The notes: generated from the sequence alone by a model not told the origin. DNA of 27,170 nucleotides from CAYLJJ01 sp964384025 (GCA_964384025.1 CAYLJJ010000091.1:1-27170), one strand, 5' to 3'. Positions 7,501 through 15,416 are shown, numbered from the stretch's first letter. Numbers and translations are program-made.

Positions 7501-9732
7501 TCGCTTCAGCGCGGACTCAGGGTTGGGAAACTGGGCCTCCCAAAGATCTCCAAACCAACTCGAGAGACCTTTAGGGGGGCTCTGACAGAGCCCCCTACAG
7601 ATCTGCAATATCGGAGATGCCAAAGAAGCGTTTTGGCAGATATGTTTGGAGAAGGGATCCTGAAGATCGACCCTGAGCATCTCCAAGAGCAGCTCCTCTT
7701 GCTTCGAGACAGAGGGTTTATGCCCCCTCTTTGGACCACGCTGAGATGAGATACTCCAGAGAAACAGCTCAGCAGACTCCAGGCTGCGTAGCCTCCAACG
7801 CTTTAAGATGCTCAGCAGTTTGCGCTGTAATCTCAGCTCCTTGGGGCGCTGTTGGAGCAGCAGAGCTTGAGCGTTCTGGGGTTCAAGCTCCAACAGAGCC
7901 TCCAAAATCAGCAACCGCTGAGCCTCCGAGTAGCCCTCACTACAACGCTCCCAATGCTGTAGCAACCAAGCCCCAGCTCCTGAAGGCTGAGCCTCTAAGA
8001 GGAGACCACAGATCAAAATCAAGAGGGAGTTGGAGAGCAGATGGGAGCTGAGTTCTTGACACAGCTCAGCTTCAAGATCCTGCGTCAGAGAGCGGAACAG
8101 CAAGGTCTTAAGGGCTTCCATCGTATCGGCGTTTGGGGCTGGATTTAGGAGTGGGCTGAGGGCTTGAAGCACCGCCGCGCTCCTGAAGCCACTCTGCTCT
8201 AAGAGCCTGATAAAGCGCGGCATATATGTAGCGTCTTGGAGCTGTAACGCGCAGAGCTTCTCAACCACAGCCTCTGTGTCTATCTGGATCCACAGCTCAG
8301 CGAGATCCAGCCCCAGGCTCCAAGCCTGTACAAATGCTCTCTGCTCAGGGAAGCGAGAGTCCCACAAGGCCTCAAACCAAGCTGAGAGGCCCTCGGGAGC
8401 GGGGTAGAGGAGCCCTTGGCAGAGCGACAGGAGCAGCTTCTCTGAGATCTCAGCCTGGATAACATCGTAGGCAAAGGGAGCTTGGAGATCAGCCCTGAGC
8501 TGCTCTAAGAGCAGCACCTGGGCCTGATCTCTCAGAGTCTCAGGTAAGGCGAGCTGATACACTCTGTTCTGAATGAGCCAGAGGAGAAAGCGAACCATCT
8601 CTGGGCCGCGTGGCTCTTGCAGCGCACAGCGCTGAAAGAGCGTAGAGAGCTGCTCAACGCTGCTGTTTATCTCCTCTAAAGGAGGCCCTGACTCCAGCAA
8701 CTCCAGCGCAGAAAAGAGACCCTCCTCCTGAAAGTTCAGAGCCAACAAGATCTCACAGCGCTGAAGCTGGTTCTTAAGCCCAAGAGTTTGAGAGCCCCTC
8801 AGCCAAGCCAGCCCAGCCTCAGAGGGGGAATGGAGCAAGCCTGAGCAGAGCGCGGAGTCCAGCGCGGGGTGCTCCTGAGCGGCCTCTAGGATAGGCGCCG
8901 CTCGCTCCTCATCTCCCTCAGACCAGGAGGAGAAGATGATCAAACTCAGACGTTTTAACAGCTGTTCTAAGACAGCGTCCTCCAGATCAAACAGATATAG
9001 GCTTTCCAAGAGCAGCTCATCGTAGATCCGCTCCTCTCCCTCCCCAGCGATCTCAAACCAGCGCTCCAGCTGCTCTGAGCATTCAGGGCGAATCGAAGCA
9101 AGCCAGAGCGCAGGCTCCTCTGGCTGCTCACCGGTGAGCATCCTCATCACCAACTCAAAATCGAGCAGCGAAGAGTTCAACTCCGTCTTTATGCGAGCTC
9201 GCACTTTGGGAGAGGGATCTTTAACGGCGCGCCACAGCAGCTCCTCTTGAGTGGGGCTCTTTAGGCTCGCCAGCAGCGCTTCAGCTTTGTCTAAGAGCAG
9301 CTCAGGCTCACAGACGCTGCTCAAAGAGGGAGGCAGCAGGAGGCTACCATTATGGAGCTGAGCGCCCTGCTCGATCAGGTTCCGTAGCTGCTCACGCTGC
9401 TCCTCGCCCAGGAGGAGGAGCAGCTCATCCTGCTCATCCTGCTCAGGCAGCACGATCACCTCTGCATCGAAGTGGAGATCTCCTGTCTGTACCCCTCCCT
9501 GAAACCCCTTTAAGCAGCGCGTAGAGAGCAGACGATAGGAGGAGAGCAGAGGCCAGCTTTCCGGGCTATGCAGCTCTACTGTGGGCGCCTCCTCTGTCAG
9601 GGTCTTGAAATGGAGCTTGATCTCCAGCTCTCCCAAGCTCCCTGTGAAGCTTAGATCGCTCTGAAAGATCTCCTCGCTCTTTGACTGTTGATAGCCTCCC
9701 GCTTGGAGGAGAGCTCCCCAGGTCGCGTTCAT
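4564..9732 (-). CDS. Giant leucine-rich helical-repeat (HEAT-like) protein with long internal duplications
   Basis: The 1722-residue product has no signal peptide or obvious membrane helix and is built almost entirely of short leucine-rich helices, as in HEAT/ARM alpha-solenoids. The clearest HEAT-like units are near the C-terminus (about residues 1620-1700, with AEPLIIRALEKDELKEVAIKAL-type helix pairs, quoted here as AIKALAKLGRRSAIKAL). Longer duplicated modules recur, anchored by DLQxPF-like motifs near residues 415, 689, 862, 1130 and 1300 and by the pattern P-GLS-W---LW---FP. Two modules (about 680-860 and 855-1010) are close copies. Residues about 1004-1224 come from A+T-rich DNA (near 30% G+C in places, against about 57% around it) and are rich in I, N and K. 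The ATG at 9732 has a GAGAGGG element upstream. A scaffold or protein-binding role is likely by fold; nothing shows a specific function. Confidence 0.8.
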   Translation of the reverse strand: MNATWGALLQAGGYQQSKSEEIFQSDLSFTGSLGELEIKLHFKTLTEEAPTVELHSPESWPLLSSYRLLSTRCLKGFQGGVQTGDLHFDAEVIVLPEQDEQDELLLLLGEEQREQLRNLIEQGAQLHNGSLLLPPSLSSVCEPELLLDKAEALLASLKSPTQEELLWRAVKDPSPKVRARIKTELNSSLLDFELVMRMLTGEQPEEPALWLASIRPECSEQLERWFEIAGEGEERIYDELLLESLYLFDLEDAVLEQLLKRLSLIIFSSWSEGDEERAAPILEAAQEHPALDSALCSGLLHSPSEAGLAWLRGSQTLGLKNQLQRCEILLALNFQEEGLFSALELLESGPPLEEINSSVEQLSTLFQRCALQEPRGPEMVRFLLWLIQNRVYQLALPETLRDQAQVLLLEQLRADLQAPFAYDVIQAEISEKLLLSLCQGLLYPAPEGLSAWFEALWDSRFPEQRAFVQAWSLGLDLAELWIQIDTEAVVEKLCALQLQDATYMPRFIRLLEQSGFRSAAVLQALSPLLNPAPNADTMEALKTLLFRSLTQDLEAELCQELSSHLLSNSLLILICGLLLEAQPSGAGAWLLQHWERCSEGYSEAQRLLILEALLELEPQNAQALLLQQRPKELRLQRKLLSILKRWRLRSLESAELFLWSISSQRGPKRGHKPSVSKQEELLLEMLRVDLQDPFSKHICQNASLASPILQICRGLCQSPPKGLSSWFGDLWEAQFPNPESALKRERLALQFIELWSLTDQEAAIQRLCAIPLQSLQDPAGALDILADSESMMSTIELLLSRLLQKRPKKLSSLRKLLNILELWRPRSLESAKLLLWSTQFLHDGALAPRVEALLLEMLRADLQDPFSKYISQNVFLTPVILRICGGLYQNPPEGLSNWLRDLWDACFPNPESPLEVEAQALQFLELWSFLDQETAVKKLCIIPFQSLQKRERALKMLVGSKLKAEHVVSAIKPLLDHPLKSEAEKPLRTWLAHEFHQDALKPTPRELCELRFSESLLFYLCELFMVSRPANAGRWIEKHWRYHGESYSEFRQMALLRTLYDFDKSTAIGHLIERRPRKREFAAEITNIIFDNKTASRKSAIFILWCALNGTQDDFYGEKISILIIDNPKSPFAEHLSASTIPYWLFNDICKHLCKLNSKINASLWLNNTIAKPRLKLETKLLIRAHISLALINKRIIFDLKPILSKTFSDSDYDSWALAIRLIDIWISIDPETAAQELSLMRPPLRQVPAFIGFLERAKFRSEAVAEFLIWAMSFQSRREILKLNMELLSPWLADGVDDPFAEKVLQAPLSSEMLKSISKALVKAHTPGGARWFLELLEISRDTCSEEKLWSILEALSHLDLQLFLSELETFNPKNRDLALQALRRISTLELRNPKVLKPLLRWIQSPKLREPIFELLISWLGRALDDSLALECAQYAWPKKFRNRLYQQIIESRPPGAREWLLSIDQHQLSEEEELELFEVLSEFDFEHAFERFGAIQPKNEAQIKRLIPLLCRPEYPLAILALFKWACPPKRPDGPLSLLKSIDESLAQGLILLLCKRPLEDPLLADLRADRWAELKRLPNRIKELLIEALIESKPKGALEILLKLLDIDDNNMVANKRTIYQLQELGDWNAEPLIIRALEKDELKEVAIKALAKLGRRSAIKALGQFTSFFSWSDFREIAQEAIEQIEARLAKFEGAISLQSDKRTGGLSLTEEPEEKL
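6060..6720. other. A+T-rich island inside the giant repeat gene
   Basis: Within the reading frame of the 1722-residue protein, several 60-base lines here have only 28-42% G+C (for example 6121-6180 and 6421-6480), while lines outside are near 57%. The frame stays open and the encoded residues still look like the same helical repeats, with more I, N, K and more ATA/TTA/AAT codons. Either this module was acquired from an A+T-rich source or it evolved under relaxed codon selection. Confidence 0.6.
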
Positions 9733-10059
9733 CAGGCCCTCTCTACGAAGCTGTTTGCTCCACTCTGTTTGAGGAGAACGCTGGTCGCAAGGTGTAGGAC
9801 CGAGCGCTCTTTAAAAGCTGCCGGTCCAGGGGCAGATGGAGCTGATTTAAAACCCCCAGGCTCAGATCTCAGACTTTTTGAAGATCTCCTCTTCTGCCCT
9901 CCAGGGAGTGACCTAGGCATCAAGCCTCAGTGGTAGAGAACCTGGTGCTGAAGATAGAGGCTGCCAGATCTCTTTGAAAAGAGAACCTAAAAAGGCTTTC
10001 CTGCTCTTGTTTCTCTCTCTCCTCTTTCAGTGACGCGTTTCCTGGAGTAGAGCTAAGAA
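9733..10059. other. 327-bp divergent intergenic region, no gene seen
   Basis: This spacer separates the 5' ends of the giant repeat gene (-) and the acetyltransferase gene (+), so it should hold both promoters. I see no tRNA, no long open frame with coding character and no convincing -35/-10 pair. A run of pyrimidines at about 10005-10028 and short AGATCT repeats are the only notable local features. Confidence 0.6.
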
Positions 10060-10644
10060 ATGAGCCTCATCCTAAGACCTGTAAAGCCTGGAGACAGAGC
10101 GCCCTTGAGCGCCCTCCTTGATCAGCCTGAGCTGAGGCGCCGTCCTCTCGCAGGCACTTTTAGAGAGTTTCATCCCCTCAACTGGTCCAAAACCGAGAGG
10201 ACTTTTGTGGTGGAGCGAGAGGGGGAGCGTCTGGGAGCCCTGGAGCTTGTCCGCGACGAGCCCGGATCTTGGGAGTTAAGCACTCTGATCCGCGCTGATC
10301 ACTACCCTGGAGAGGGCGCTCGCAGCGCCACCGCAGGACTCTTCTATCTCTTTGAGCGCCTCTCTGTAGAGAGCGTCTGGTTTTGGGTCCGTCGCCACCA
10401 ACACAGGGTACCGCAGATCGCGAAGTGCTTCGGTTTTCTCCACCTGCATACGCTCTGTATGGCTGGAGTGGAGGCTGAGGTCTATGAGATGGGACGGGAC
10501 CGTTGGATGAGTCATCGCCTCCGTATCTATTCGGAGCAGCTTCACGCTCCGGTTCAGCTCCTGGAAGGGGGATCTCTTTGGCAAGGAGAGCGTCAAGGGT
10601 TCCGACTTATCAAGGGAGAGGATTTGAGAGCTGAAGGATCCTAA
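10060..10644 (+). CDS. GNAT-family N-acetyltransferase (putative)
   Basis: The 194-residue protein has the general layout of GNAT enzymes, which move an acetyl group from acetyl-CoA to an amine of a protein or small molecule in the cytosol. It opens with the typical LRPVKPGDRAPLSALL helix-strand start. A VEREGERLGALEL strand pair sits at about residues 50-64, and an ATAGLFYLFERLSVESVWFWV stretch (residues about 90-110, first part quoted) matches the motif around the CoA site. IAKCFGFLHLHTL then resembles the usual 'eklGF' element of RimJ/RimL-like members. The QxxGxG/A signature is not clean, so substrate and activity are open. The start ATG has a GGAG 12 nt upstream, a loose spacing. It lies 154 bp before korA on the same strand, possibly with its own transcript. 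Confidence 0.6.
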   Translation: MSLILRPVKPGDRAPLSALLDQPELRRRPLAGTFREFHPLNWSKTERTFVVEREGERLGALELVRDEPGSWELSTLIRADHYPGEGARSATAGLFYLFERLSVESVWFWVRRHQHRVPQIAKCFGFLHLHTLCMAGVEAEVYEMGRDRWMSHRLRIYSEQLHAPVQLLEGGSLWQGERQGFRLIKGEDLRAEGS

Positions 10645-10650
10645 GCTCTT

Positions 10651-10673
10651 AGTTTTATTGGAAAATTAAAACT
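10651..10673. promoter_or_regulatory. A+T-rich inverted repeat upstream of korA
   Basis: AGTTTTA (10651-10657) is the exact reverse complement of TAAAACT (10667-10673), with a 9-nt spacer. It lies 126 bp before the korA start and just after the acetyltransferase stop, so it could be an operator for korAB or part of an end-of-gene hairpin. There is no U-run directly after it. Confidence 0.3.
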
Positions 10674-10798
10674 TTGGCTTCTCTTTAAATTCATCAGTTG
10701 TTTGAGACTCCCTCCAGAGAGGAAAAAGAGCTTTGTACTCTCTCAGGGAATGCACTAGCTTCGCCGCACTATAACTCCGAAACGGGGCCTTCGACACC

Positions 10799-12646
10799 AT
10801 GAGTGAAATGGCCAAAGTTCCCGAGATCCTGGAGAGCGTGACCATCCGTTTTGCTGGTGATTCTGGCGATGGGATGCAGCTCACGGGGAAGCAGTTTACT
10901 GAGACCTCTGCGGGTCTTGGAAATGACCTCTCCACCTTCCCTGATTTTCCCTCTGAAATTCGAGCCCCTGCAGGCACCATTGCAGGGGTCTCTGGCTTTC
11001 AGCTCCACTTCTCCTCCAAAGAAGTTCACACCCACGGCGATGCTCCTGACGTGGTGGTGGTGATGAACCCAGCGGCGCTTAAGGTCAGCCTGAGTGATCT
11101 AAAGCCCAACGGCATCATCATCGTTGACCGGAGCGCCTTCAGCAAAAAGAACCTCAAGCTGGCGGGCTTTGAACAGGACCCTCTCCTGGATGAAAGCTTA
11201 GCGGCCTTCCGAGTCTTTCCCATCGAGATCACCAAGCTCACCTTGGAAGCGATCAAGGGGCTTTCTCTACCCAGGAAGCAGGCCAGCCGCTCCAAAAACT
11301 TCTTTGCGTTGGGGGTCGTCTACTGGCTCTTCAGCCGCCCCCTGGATCGTTCGCTTGAGTGGCTCCAGGAGAAGTTCGCCAAGAAGGCTCCCAAGATCGC
11401 TGAGGCCAACAGCATCGCTCTTAAGGCAGGCTTTAACTATGGCCTGACCACGGTGCTGTTCCGCAACAACTATGTGGTCAAGCAGGCCCCTGTCTCTACA
11501 GGGCGCTATCGTAACGTGACGGGCAATGAGGCTGTGGCGCTGGGCGCGACCACGGCTGCGGAGCTGGCGAGCTTGAAGCTCTTCTTGGGCAGCTATCCCA
11601 TCACCCCCGCCAGCGAGATCCTGCACTTCCTCAGCGGATATCGCCATCTGGGAGTCAAGACCTTCCAGGCCGAGGATGAGATCGCAGGGATCTGCTCCTC
11701 CATCGGCGCCTCCTATGCGGGCGCCATGGCCATCACCACCACCAGCGGCCCTGGTCTGGCGCTTAAGACAGAAGCGATGGGATTGGCAACGATCCTGGAG
11801 TTGCCTTTGGTGATCGTCAATGTCCAGCGTGGTGGACCCAGCACAGGTCTACCCACCAAGACAGAGCAGGGCGATCTCTTTCAGAGCCTCTTCGGTCGCA
11901 ACGGGGACTGTCCCATCCCAGTCCTCGCCGCCAGCAGCCCAGGTGATTGCTTCTGGACCACCATCGAGGCTTTCCGCATTGCCATCCGTTATATGACCCC
12001 TGTGGTCCTGCTCACGGATGGCTATATCGCTCAGGGGGCGGAGCCCTGGAAGATCCCAGATATCTCTAAGCTGGAGAAGATCCCGGTTGAGTTTGCCACC
12101 GATCCTGAGGGCTTCTTGCCCTATGAGCGCGATGAGCAGCTCTCACGCCCTTGGGCGATCCCTGGGACACCTCACCTAGAGCATCGAGTGGGCAGCCTGG
12201 AGAAGCAGAATCGTACAGGCAACGTCTCCCATGATCCTCACAACCACCAGCTCATGACCGAGCTGAGGGCACAGAAGATCGAGAATGTAGCCAATCTCTA
12301 CCCAAGCACTGAGCTACATGGCGATGCAGAGGCTCGGCTCTTGGTGTTGAGCTGGGGCAGTAGTCTGGGAGCTGCTCGTAGCGCGGTCAACACGCTCCGC
12401 GCTGAAGGTCACAAGCTGGCGCATATCAACCTGCGATATCTCAATCCCATGCCCCAGGATTTGGGAGAACTCCTGGCTCGCTTTGATCGGATCCTGATCC
12501 CAGAGCTGAACATGGGCCAACTCGCCTTCCTGATTCGCGCTCACTACGGCATCAAAGCTGAGCGTTACAACAAAGTTCAGGGCAAGCCCTTTAAGGAGTC
12601 GGAGATTCTAGGAGCGATCAAAGCTCAACTGGAGGAGATGGGATGA
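10799..12646 (+). CDS. korA: 2-oxoacid:ferredoxin oxidoreductase alpha subunit (2-oxoglutarate type, gamma-alpha fusion)
   Basis: With KorB it catalyses the CoA-dependent oxidative decarboxylation of a 2-oxoacid, most likely 2-oxoglutarate to succinyl-CoA, with reduction of ferredoxin, or the reverse in reductive carbon fixation. The 615-residue length fits the fused gamma plus alpha form. The N-terminal gamma-type domain (residues about 13-190) begins VTIRFAGDSGDGMQLTGK. The pyrimidine-binding domain (about 225-430) contains the SYPITPASEILHFLSG and TTTSGPGLALKTEAMGLA blocks. The C-terminal domain (about 515-590) has the LSWGSSLGAARSAVNTLR element. ATG 10799 and ATG 10808 are both possible starts; neither has a strong Shine-Dalgarno sequence. 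The stop overlaps the korB start as ATGA, so translation is coupled. No ferredoxin-like delta subunit is adjacent, as in the two-subunit enzymes. Substrate assignment is by family resemblance. Confidence 0.92.
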   Translation: MSEMAKVPEILESVTIRFAGDSGDGMQLTGKQFTETSAGLGNDLSTFPDFPSEIRAPAGTIAGVSGFQLHFSSKEVHTHGDAPDVVVVMNPAALKVSLSDLKPNGIIIVDRSAFSKKNLKLAGFEQDPLLDESLAAFRVFPIEITKLTLEAIKGLSLPRKQASRSKNFFALGVVYWLFSRPLDRSLEWLQEKFAKKAPKIAEANSIALKAGFNYGLTTVLFRNNYVVKQAPVSTGRYRNVTGNEAVALGATTAAELASLKLFLGSYPITPASEILHFLSGYRHLGVKTFQAEDEIAGICSSIGASYAGAMAITTTSGPGLALKTEAMGLATILELPLVIVNVQRGGPSTGLPTKTEQGDLFQSLFGRNGDCPIPVLAASSPGDCFWTTIEAFRIAIRYMTPVVLLTDGYIAQGAEPWKIPDISKLEKIPVEFATDPEGFLPYERDEQLSRPWAIPGTPHLEHRVGSLEKQNRTGNVSHDPHNHQLMTELRAQKIENVANLYPSTELHGDAEARLLVLSWGSSLGAARSAVNTLRAEGHKLAHINLRYLNPMPQDLGELLARFDRILIPELNMGQLAFLIRAHYGIKAERYNKVQGKPFKESEILGAIKAQLEEMG

Positions 12647-13662
12647 GCAACTACCCAATCTGCACACCGACCGATCCCAGCGGCCTCAAGAGCAAAGATT
12701 TTAAGAGCGATCAGGAGGTTCGTTGGTGCCCTGGTTGTGGGGACTACGCGGTCCTAAACGCGGTCCAGCGCGTGATGCCTGAGTTGGGCATCCCCCGAGA
12801 GGACTTCGCCTTTATCAGCGGCATCGGCTGCTCCAGTCGCTTCCCCTACTACATGCAGACCTATGGGATGCATGGGATTCATGGTCGCGCGCCCGCCATC
12901 GCCAGCGGCCTCAAGGCTCAAAATCCCAAGCTGAACGTCTGGGTGTTGACCGGCGATGGAGATGGTCTCTCCATCGGAGGCAACCACCTCATCCATGCTC
13001 TTCGACGCAACATCGGCCTGAAGATCATCCTCTTCAACAACCAGATCTATGGCCTGACCAAGGGGCAGTACAGCCCCACCTCGGAGTTGGGAAAGCGCAG
13101 CAAGTCCTCTCCCCTGGGCAGCATCGACTTCCCCTTTAACCCCATCAGCGTAGCCCTGGGCACAGGCGCGACCTTTGTCGCACGCACCATGGACTCTGAT
13201 CCCAAGCATATGCAGGCGGTCATCCGCGCAGCGGCCTTACATAAGGGCAGCGCCTTTGTTGAGGTCTTTCAGAACTGCCTGATCTTCAATGACGGCGCCT
13301 TTGACGGGATCACAGATCGCAAGAGCCGCGCAGAGGCGACCATCAACCTTCAACATGGTGAGCCCATCCTCTTTGGGAAGCAGAGGGATAAGGGCATCAT
13401 CATGGATCAACAGATGCGCCCCCAGGTGGTCTTTGTAGAGGAGCGTGGTCTAGAGAACATCTTGGTCCACGATCAGAGCAACTTGGCGATGTCCTTTATG
13501 CTCTCTCATCTAGAGCAGCCGGCCCCGATGGGGGTTCTGAGGAATGTAAAGCTGCCCAGCTATGAGGCGATGCTTGAGGCCCAGATCGACGAGGCAAAGA
13601 GCAAGAGATCTGGCGGCGTTCAAGATCTCCTCAACGCAGGTTACACTTGGGAGATTGACTAA
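12643..13662 (+). CDS. korB: 2-oxoacid:ferredoxin oxidoreductase beta subunit (2-oxoglutarate type)
   Basis: This subunit binds thiamine diphosphate and a [4Fe-4S] cluster and works with KorA. The 339-residue product shows WCPGCGDYAVL (residues about 29-39), with the CxxC cysteines of the cluster, and GIGCSSRFPYYMQTYGMHG near residues 61-79 with a further cluster cysteine. The thiamine-diphosphate motif runs from GDGDGLSIGGNHL to ILFNNQIYGLTKGQYSPTS (residues about 105-145). LFNNQIYGLTKGQ-SPTS is typical of the two-subunit 2-oxoglutarate/pyruvate group. It starts with the ATGA overlap at the end of korA. A 112-bp spacer with a palindrome separates it from the TetR gene that follows on the same strand. 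The enzyme suggests oxygen-sensitive or ferredoxin-linked central carbon metabolism in this organism. Confidence 0.93.
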   Translation: MSNYPICTPTDPSGLKSKDFKSDQEVRWCPGCGDYAVLNAVQRVMPELGIPREDFAFISGIGCSSRFPYYMQTYGMHGIHGRAPAIASGLKAQNPKLNVWVLTGDGDGLSIGGNHLIHALRRNIGLKIILFNNQIYGLTKGQYSPTSELGKRSKSSPLGSIDFPFNPISVALGTGATFVARTMDSDPKHMQAVIRAAALHKGSAFVEVFQNCLIFNDGAFDGITDRKSRAEATINLQHGEPILFGKQRDKGIIMDQQMRPQVVFVEERGLENILVHDQSNLAMSFMLSHLEQPAPMGVLRNVKLPSYEAMLEAQIDEAKSKRSGGVQDLLNAGYTWEID

Positions 13663-13682
13663 AATCCCAGGTTTTTAACGGG

Positions 13683-13705
13683 CAAAATCTCCACAATTTT
13701 GTGGA
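13683..13705. promoter_or_regulatory. Palindrome before the TetR gene, candidate operator
   Basis: TCCACAA-TT-TTGTGGA (13690-13705) is a perfect 7+2+7 palindrome. It overlaps a second inverted repeat, CAAAAT (13683-13688) with ATTTTG (13696-13701). It lies 21 bp after korB and 69 bp before the TetR start, where an autoregulatory operator of a TetR repressor usually sits. The tiny loop argues against a simple intrinsic terminator. Binding by the neighbouring TetR protein is inference. Confidence 0.45.
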
Positions 13706-13774
13706 AGCTGCGACCTCTATCAGATTAGAACCATCCACCTGTTTAATTCCTATCTCATCTTTAGGAGGGCGCGG

Positions 13775-14413
13775 ATGGGCCGATTGGCCGGGACCAAGCC
13801 TGAAGAGACGCGAGAGCGCATACTCCAAGCAGCGACCAAGGTCTTCGCAGACCGAGGCTTTGGTGGTGCCCGTGTGCGGCTGATCGCTCAGGAAGCTGGG
13901 GTCAACGTCGCTACCCTCAGCTACCACTTCGGGGACAAACGGGGTCTCTATGGCACCGTAGTTCAACACTTCCTGAAACAGAGCACCGAGTCGATCACTC
14001 AGCTCTCCTTCTCTGGGAGTGACTGGGCCACTCAGCTCATTCGACAGATCTGGGAGTACACCGAGGAGCATCGAGAGGGAGCGCGGCTCCTGATGCGGCA
14101 TATCCTGGACGCAGATCATCTACAGATGGCCTGTATTCAGGGGATTGGGCTCGCAGATCTCGACGTTATCCTTGCCAATTCTGTGGGTATAGAACCGCAG
14201 AGGGCGCGCCTGCTCCTTCACTCTCTAAGCTGCTTAATGACTCGCTATGTGATCGCTGATGATGCCGAACGGGTGAGGCTCAGCGGAGCGGAGAACACAG
14301 AAGAGGCGCGAGAACTGCTGATTCAGCATATGATCTCTTTGATCTGCCCTCTGGCTTTAAAACGACGTGAGCAGCAATCTACCATGCCCACATCACCTCC
14401 GACGGCACTCTAA
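13775..14413 (+). CDS. TetR/AcrR-family transcriptional regulator
   Basis: The 212-residue protein has the usual TetR size and N-terminal DNA-binding domain: EETRERILQAATKVFADRGF (residues about 9-28) and then the helix-turn-helix RLIAQEAGVNVATLSYHFGD (residues about 33-52), followed by KRGLYGTVVQHF. The rest is helical and would form the ligand pocket and dimer interface; it resembles the CerR-like TetR C-terminal group only loosely, so the ligand is unknown. ATG 13775 is well supported by AGGAGG at 13763-13768. The gene stands 112 bp after korB with a palindrome between, so it may regulate itself and possibly korAB. Its 3' end is only 3 bp from the end of the convergent outer-membrane-like gene. 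Confidence 0.9.
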   Translation: MGRLAGTKPEETRERILQAATKVFADRGFGGARVRLIAQEAGVNVATLSYHFGDKRGLYGTVVQHFLKQSTESITQLSFSGSDWATQLIRQIWEYTEEHREGARLLMRHILDADHLQMACIQGIGLADLDVILANSVGIEPQRARLLLHSLSCLMTRYVIADDAERVRLSGAENTEEARELLIQHMISLICPLALKRREQQSTMPTSPPTAL

Positions 14414-14416
14414 GAG

Positions 14417-15181
14417 CTAAATCTCCAACTTGAGGAAGATGCCCAGGTTCCAGTTCATACCATCAAGCTGCTGAGCATCTACTGCGTCTGCGCCCAGCTC
14501 CTCTCTGAGGGCATCAACTACAATCTGCCCCTCTTTGGTTTGCAGCTCGTTGTGATCCTTAACGACCCCCTTGATCGCCTCATTCTTGATGCCAGCGGCG
14601 ACATCTTCACCGCTCAAGATGTAGTGATAGCCCATCATGGCGTCTGCTCCCATATAGAGGAAAGGAGCCAGCTTAAACTCCAGGTTGAGGCGCAGCCGCA
14701 GCAGATTCCAGCCCGTCGCAAAGCGGCCATACTCCGCTTCTAGGGCGGCGGCCTGCTTGTTGTAGCCCTCCTCGAGCTGTCCCGCGAGGTTCTCGTTGCC
14801 TGTGGCGGTGAAGATCTGATCTTTGAGAGCAGGAGAGATGTTCATCATCTGCGCCTCTTGCTCGGGGTACATAAAGAACATCGGCCCGGTGTAGAGCCCA
14901 ACGAGGAAGCGGAAGTCATCCCCAAAATCAAGGTCGAAGCCCAGGTTCAGGGTGAAGAGATACTGCCCATCTCCCTTGACCAGGGCCTCCCCCCAAAGGT
15001 CGATATAGAGCAGCTCCAAGCCTCCCTCTGCGCCCAGACCGTAAGGCTGATCAAAGCCCTTATAGATGTCCCCCGTCCCATAGGTGTAGTCAACCTTCCC
15101 AGCAGCCCAGATCTCAAAGATATCCGCGTGAGCTGGGCAGGAGAGGAGCAGGAGAAGCAGCAGAGAGGAGAGTGAGCGCAT
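14417..15181 (-). CDS. Exported, probable outer-membrane beta-barrel protein
   Basis: The 254-residue product opens with a signal peptide (MRSLSSLLLLLLLSCPAHA, cleavage expected after residue 19). The mature part has short amphipathic strands rich in aromatic and glycine residues, such as LYIDLWGEALVKGDGQYLFTL, first half near residues 57-70, FRFLVGLYTGPMFF and LEFKLAPFLYMGADAMMGYHY, and it ends with FLKLEI. This pattern fits a small outer-membrane barrel inserted by the Bam complex; the last residue is Ile rather than the usual Phe. A helical, Gln/Glu-rich insert at about residues 125-160 and another at 195-235 interrupt the strands. ATG 15181 has AAGGA about 8 nt upstream. Family and function are not recognised. 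The small zinc-ribbon gene lies 58 bp upstream on the same strand. Confidence 0.75.
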   Translation of the reverse strand: MRSLSSLLLLLLLSCPAHADIFEIWAAGKVDYTYGTGDIYKGFDQPYGLGAEGGLELLYIDLWGEALVKGDGQYLFTLNLGFDLDFGDDFRFLVGLYTGPMFFMYPEQEAQMMNISPALKDQIFTATGNENLAGQLEEGYNKQAAALEAEYGRFATGWNLLRLRLNLEFKLAPFLYMGADAMMGYHYILSGEDVAAGIKNEAIKGVVKDHNELQTKEGQIVVDALREELGADAVDAQQLDGMNWNLGIFLKLEI

Positions 15182-15239
15182 GGAGCATCCTTTTTAGGTC
15201 CTTTGAGTCCTGGAGCAAAACCTATGTCCCAACTTGAGT

Positions 15240-15416
15240 TCAAGGGATCTTCCAGATCCGATGGCTGCTGCCCCCCTCTTGAACGCGAAAGCGCACCGGC
15301 TTAAGACATTTGGGGCAGCGCCCAGTGTAGACCTCAGCCTCCCGAGCTTTATAGAGGCGAGCATAGACCCTACAACACTGAAAATAGACCCCCAGGAAGG
15401 GCCGAGCCTCAGCCAT
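15240..15416 (-). CDS. Small zinc-ribbon protein, 58 residues, coupled to argS
   Basis: The frame runs from ATG at 15416 to TGA at 15240-15242 and encodes a 58-residue protein. It starts MAEARPFLGVYFQCCRVYAR and continues with YTGRCPKCLKPVRFRV and a GGSSHRIW tail. Cys14, Cys15, Cys34 and Cys37 are candidate zinc ligands for one ribbon. I recall similar short proteins (VYF-CC-VY-R-Y ... Y-GRCP-C--PV-V-V) as widespread hypothetical genes in myxobacteria-like and planctomycete-like genomes; this is from memory. The start overlaps the argS stop by one base (TGATG), a classic arrangement for coupled translation, which supports the gene although it is very short. Function unknown; a nucleic-acid or metal-binding role is plausible. 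Confidence 0.8.
   Translation of the reverse strand: MAEARPFLGVYFQCCRVYARLYKAREAEVYTGRCPKCLKPVRFRVQEGGSSHRIWKIP

Noticed and set aside
10770..10775. TATAAC as a -10 box for korA
   Set aside because: No acceptable -35 element lies 16-18 bp upstream, so it was not called a promoter.
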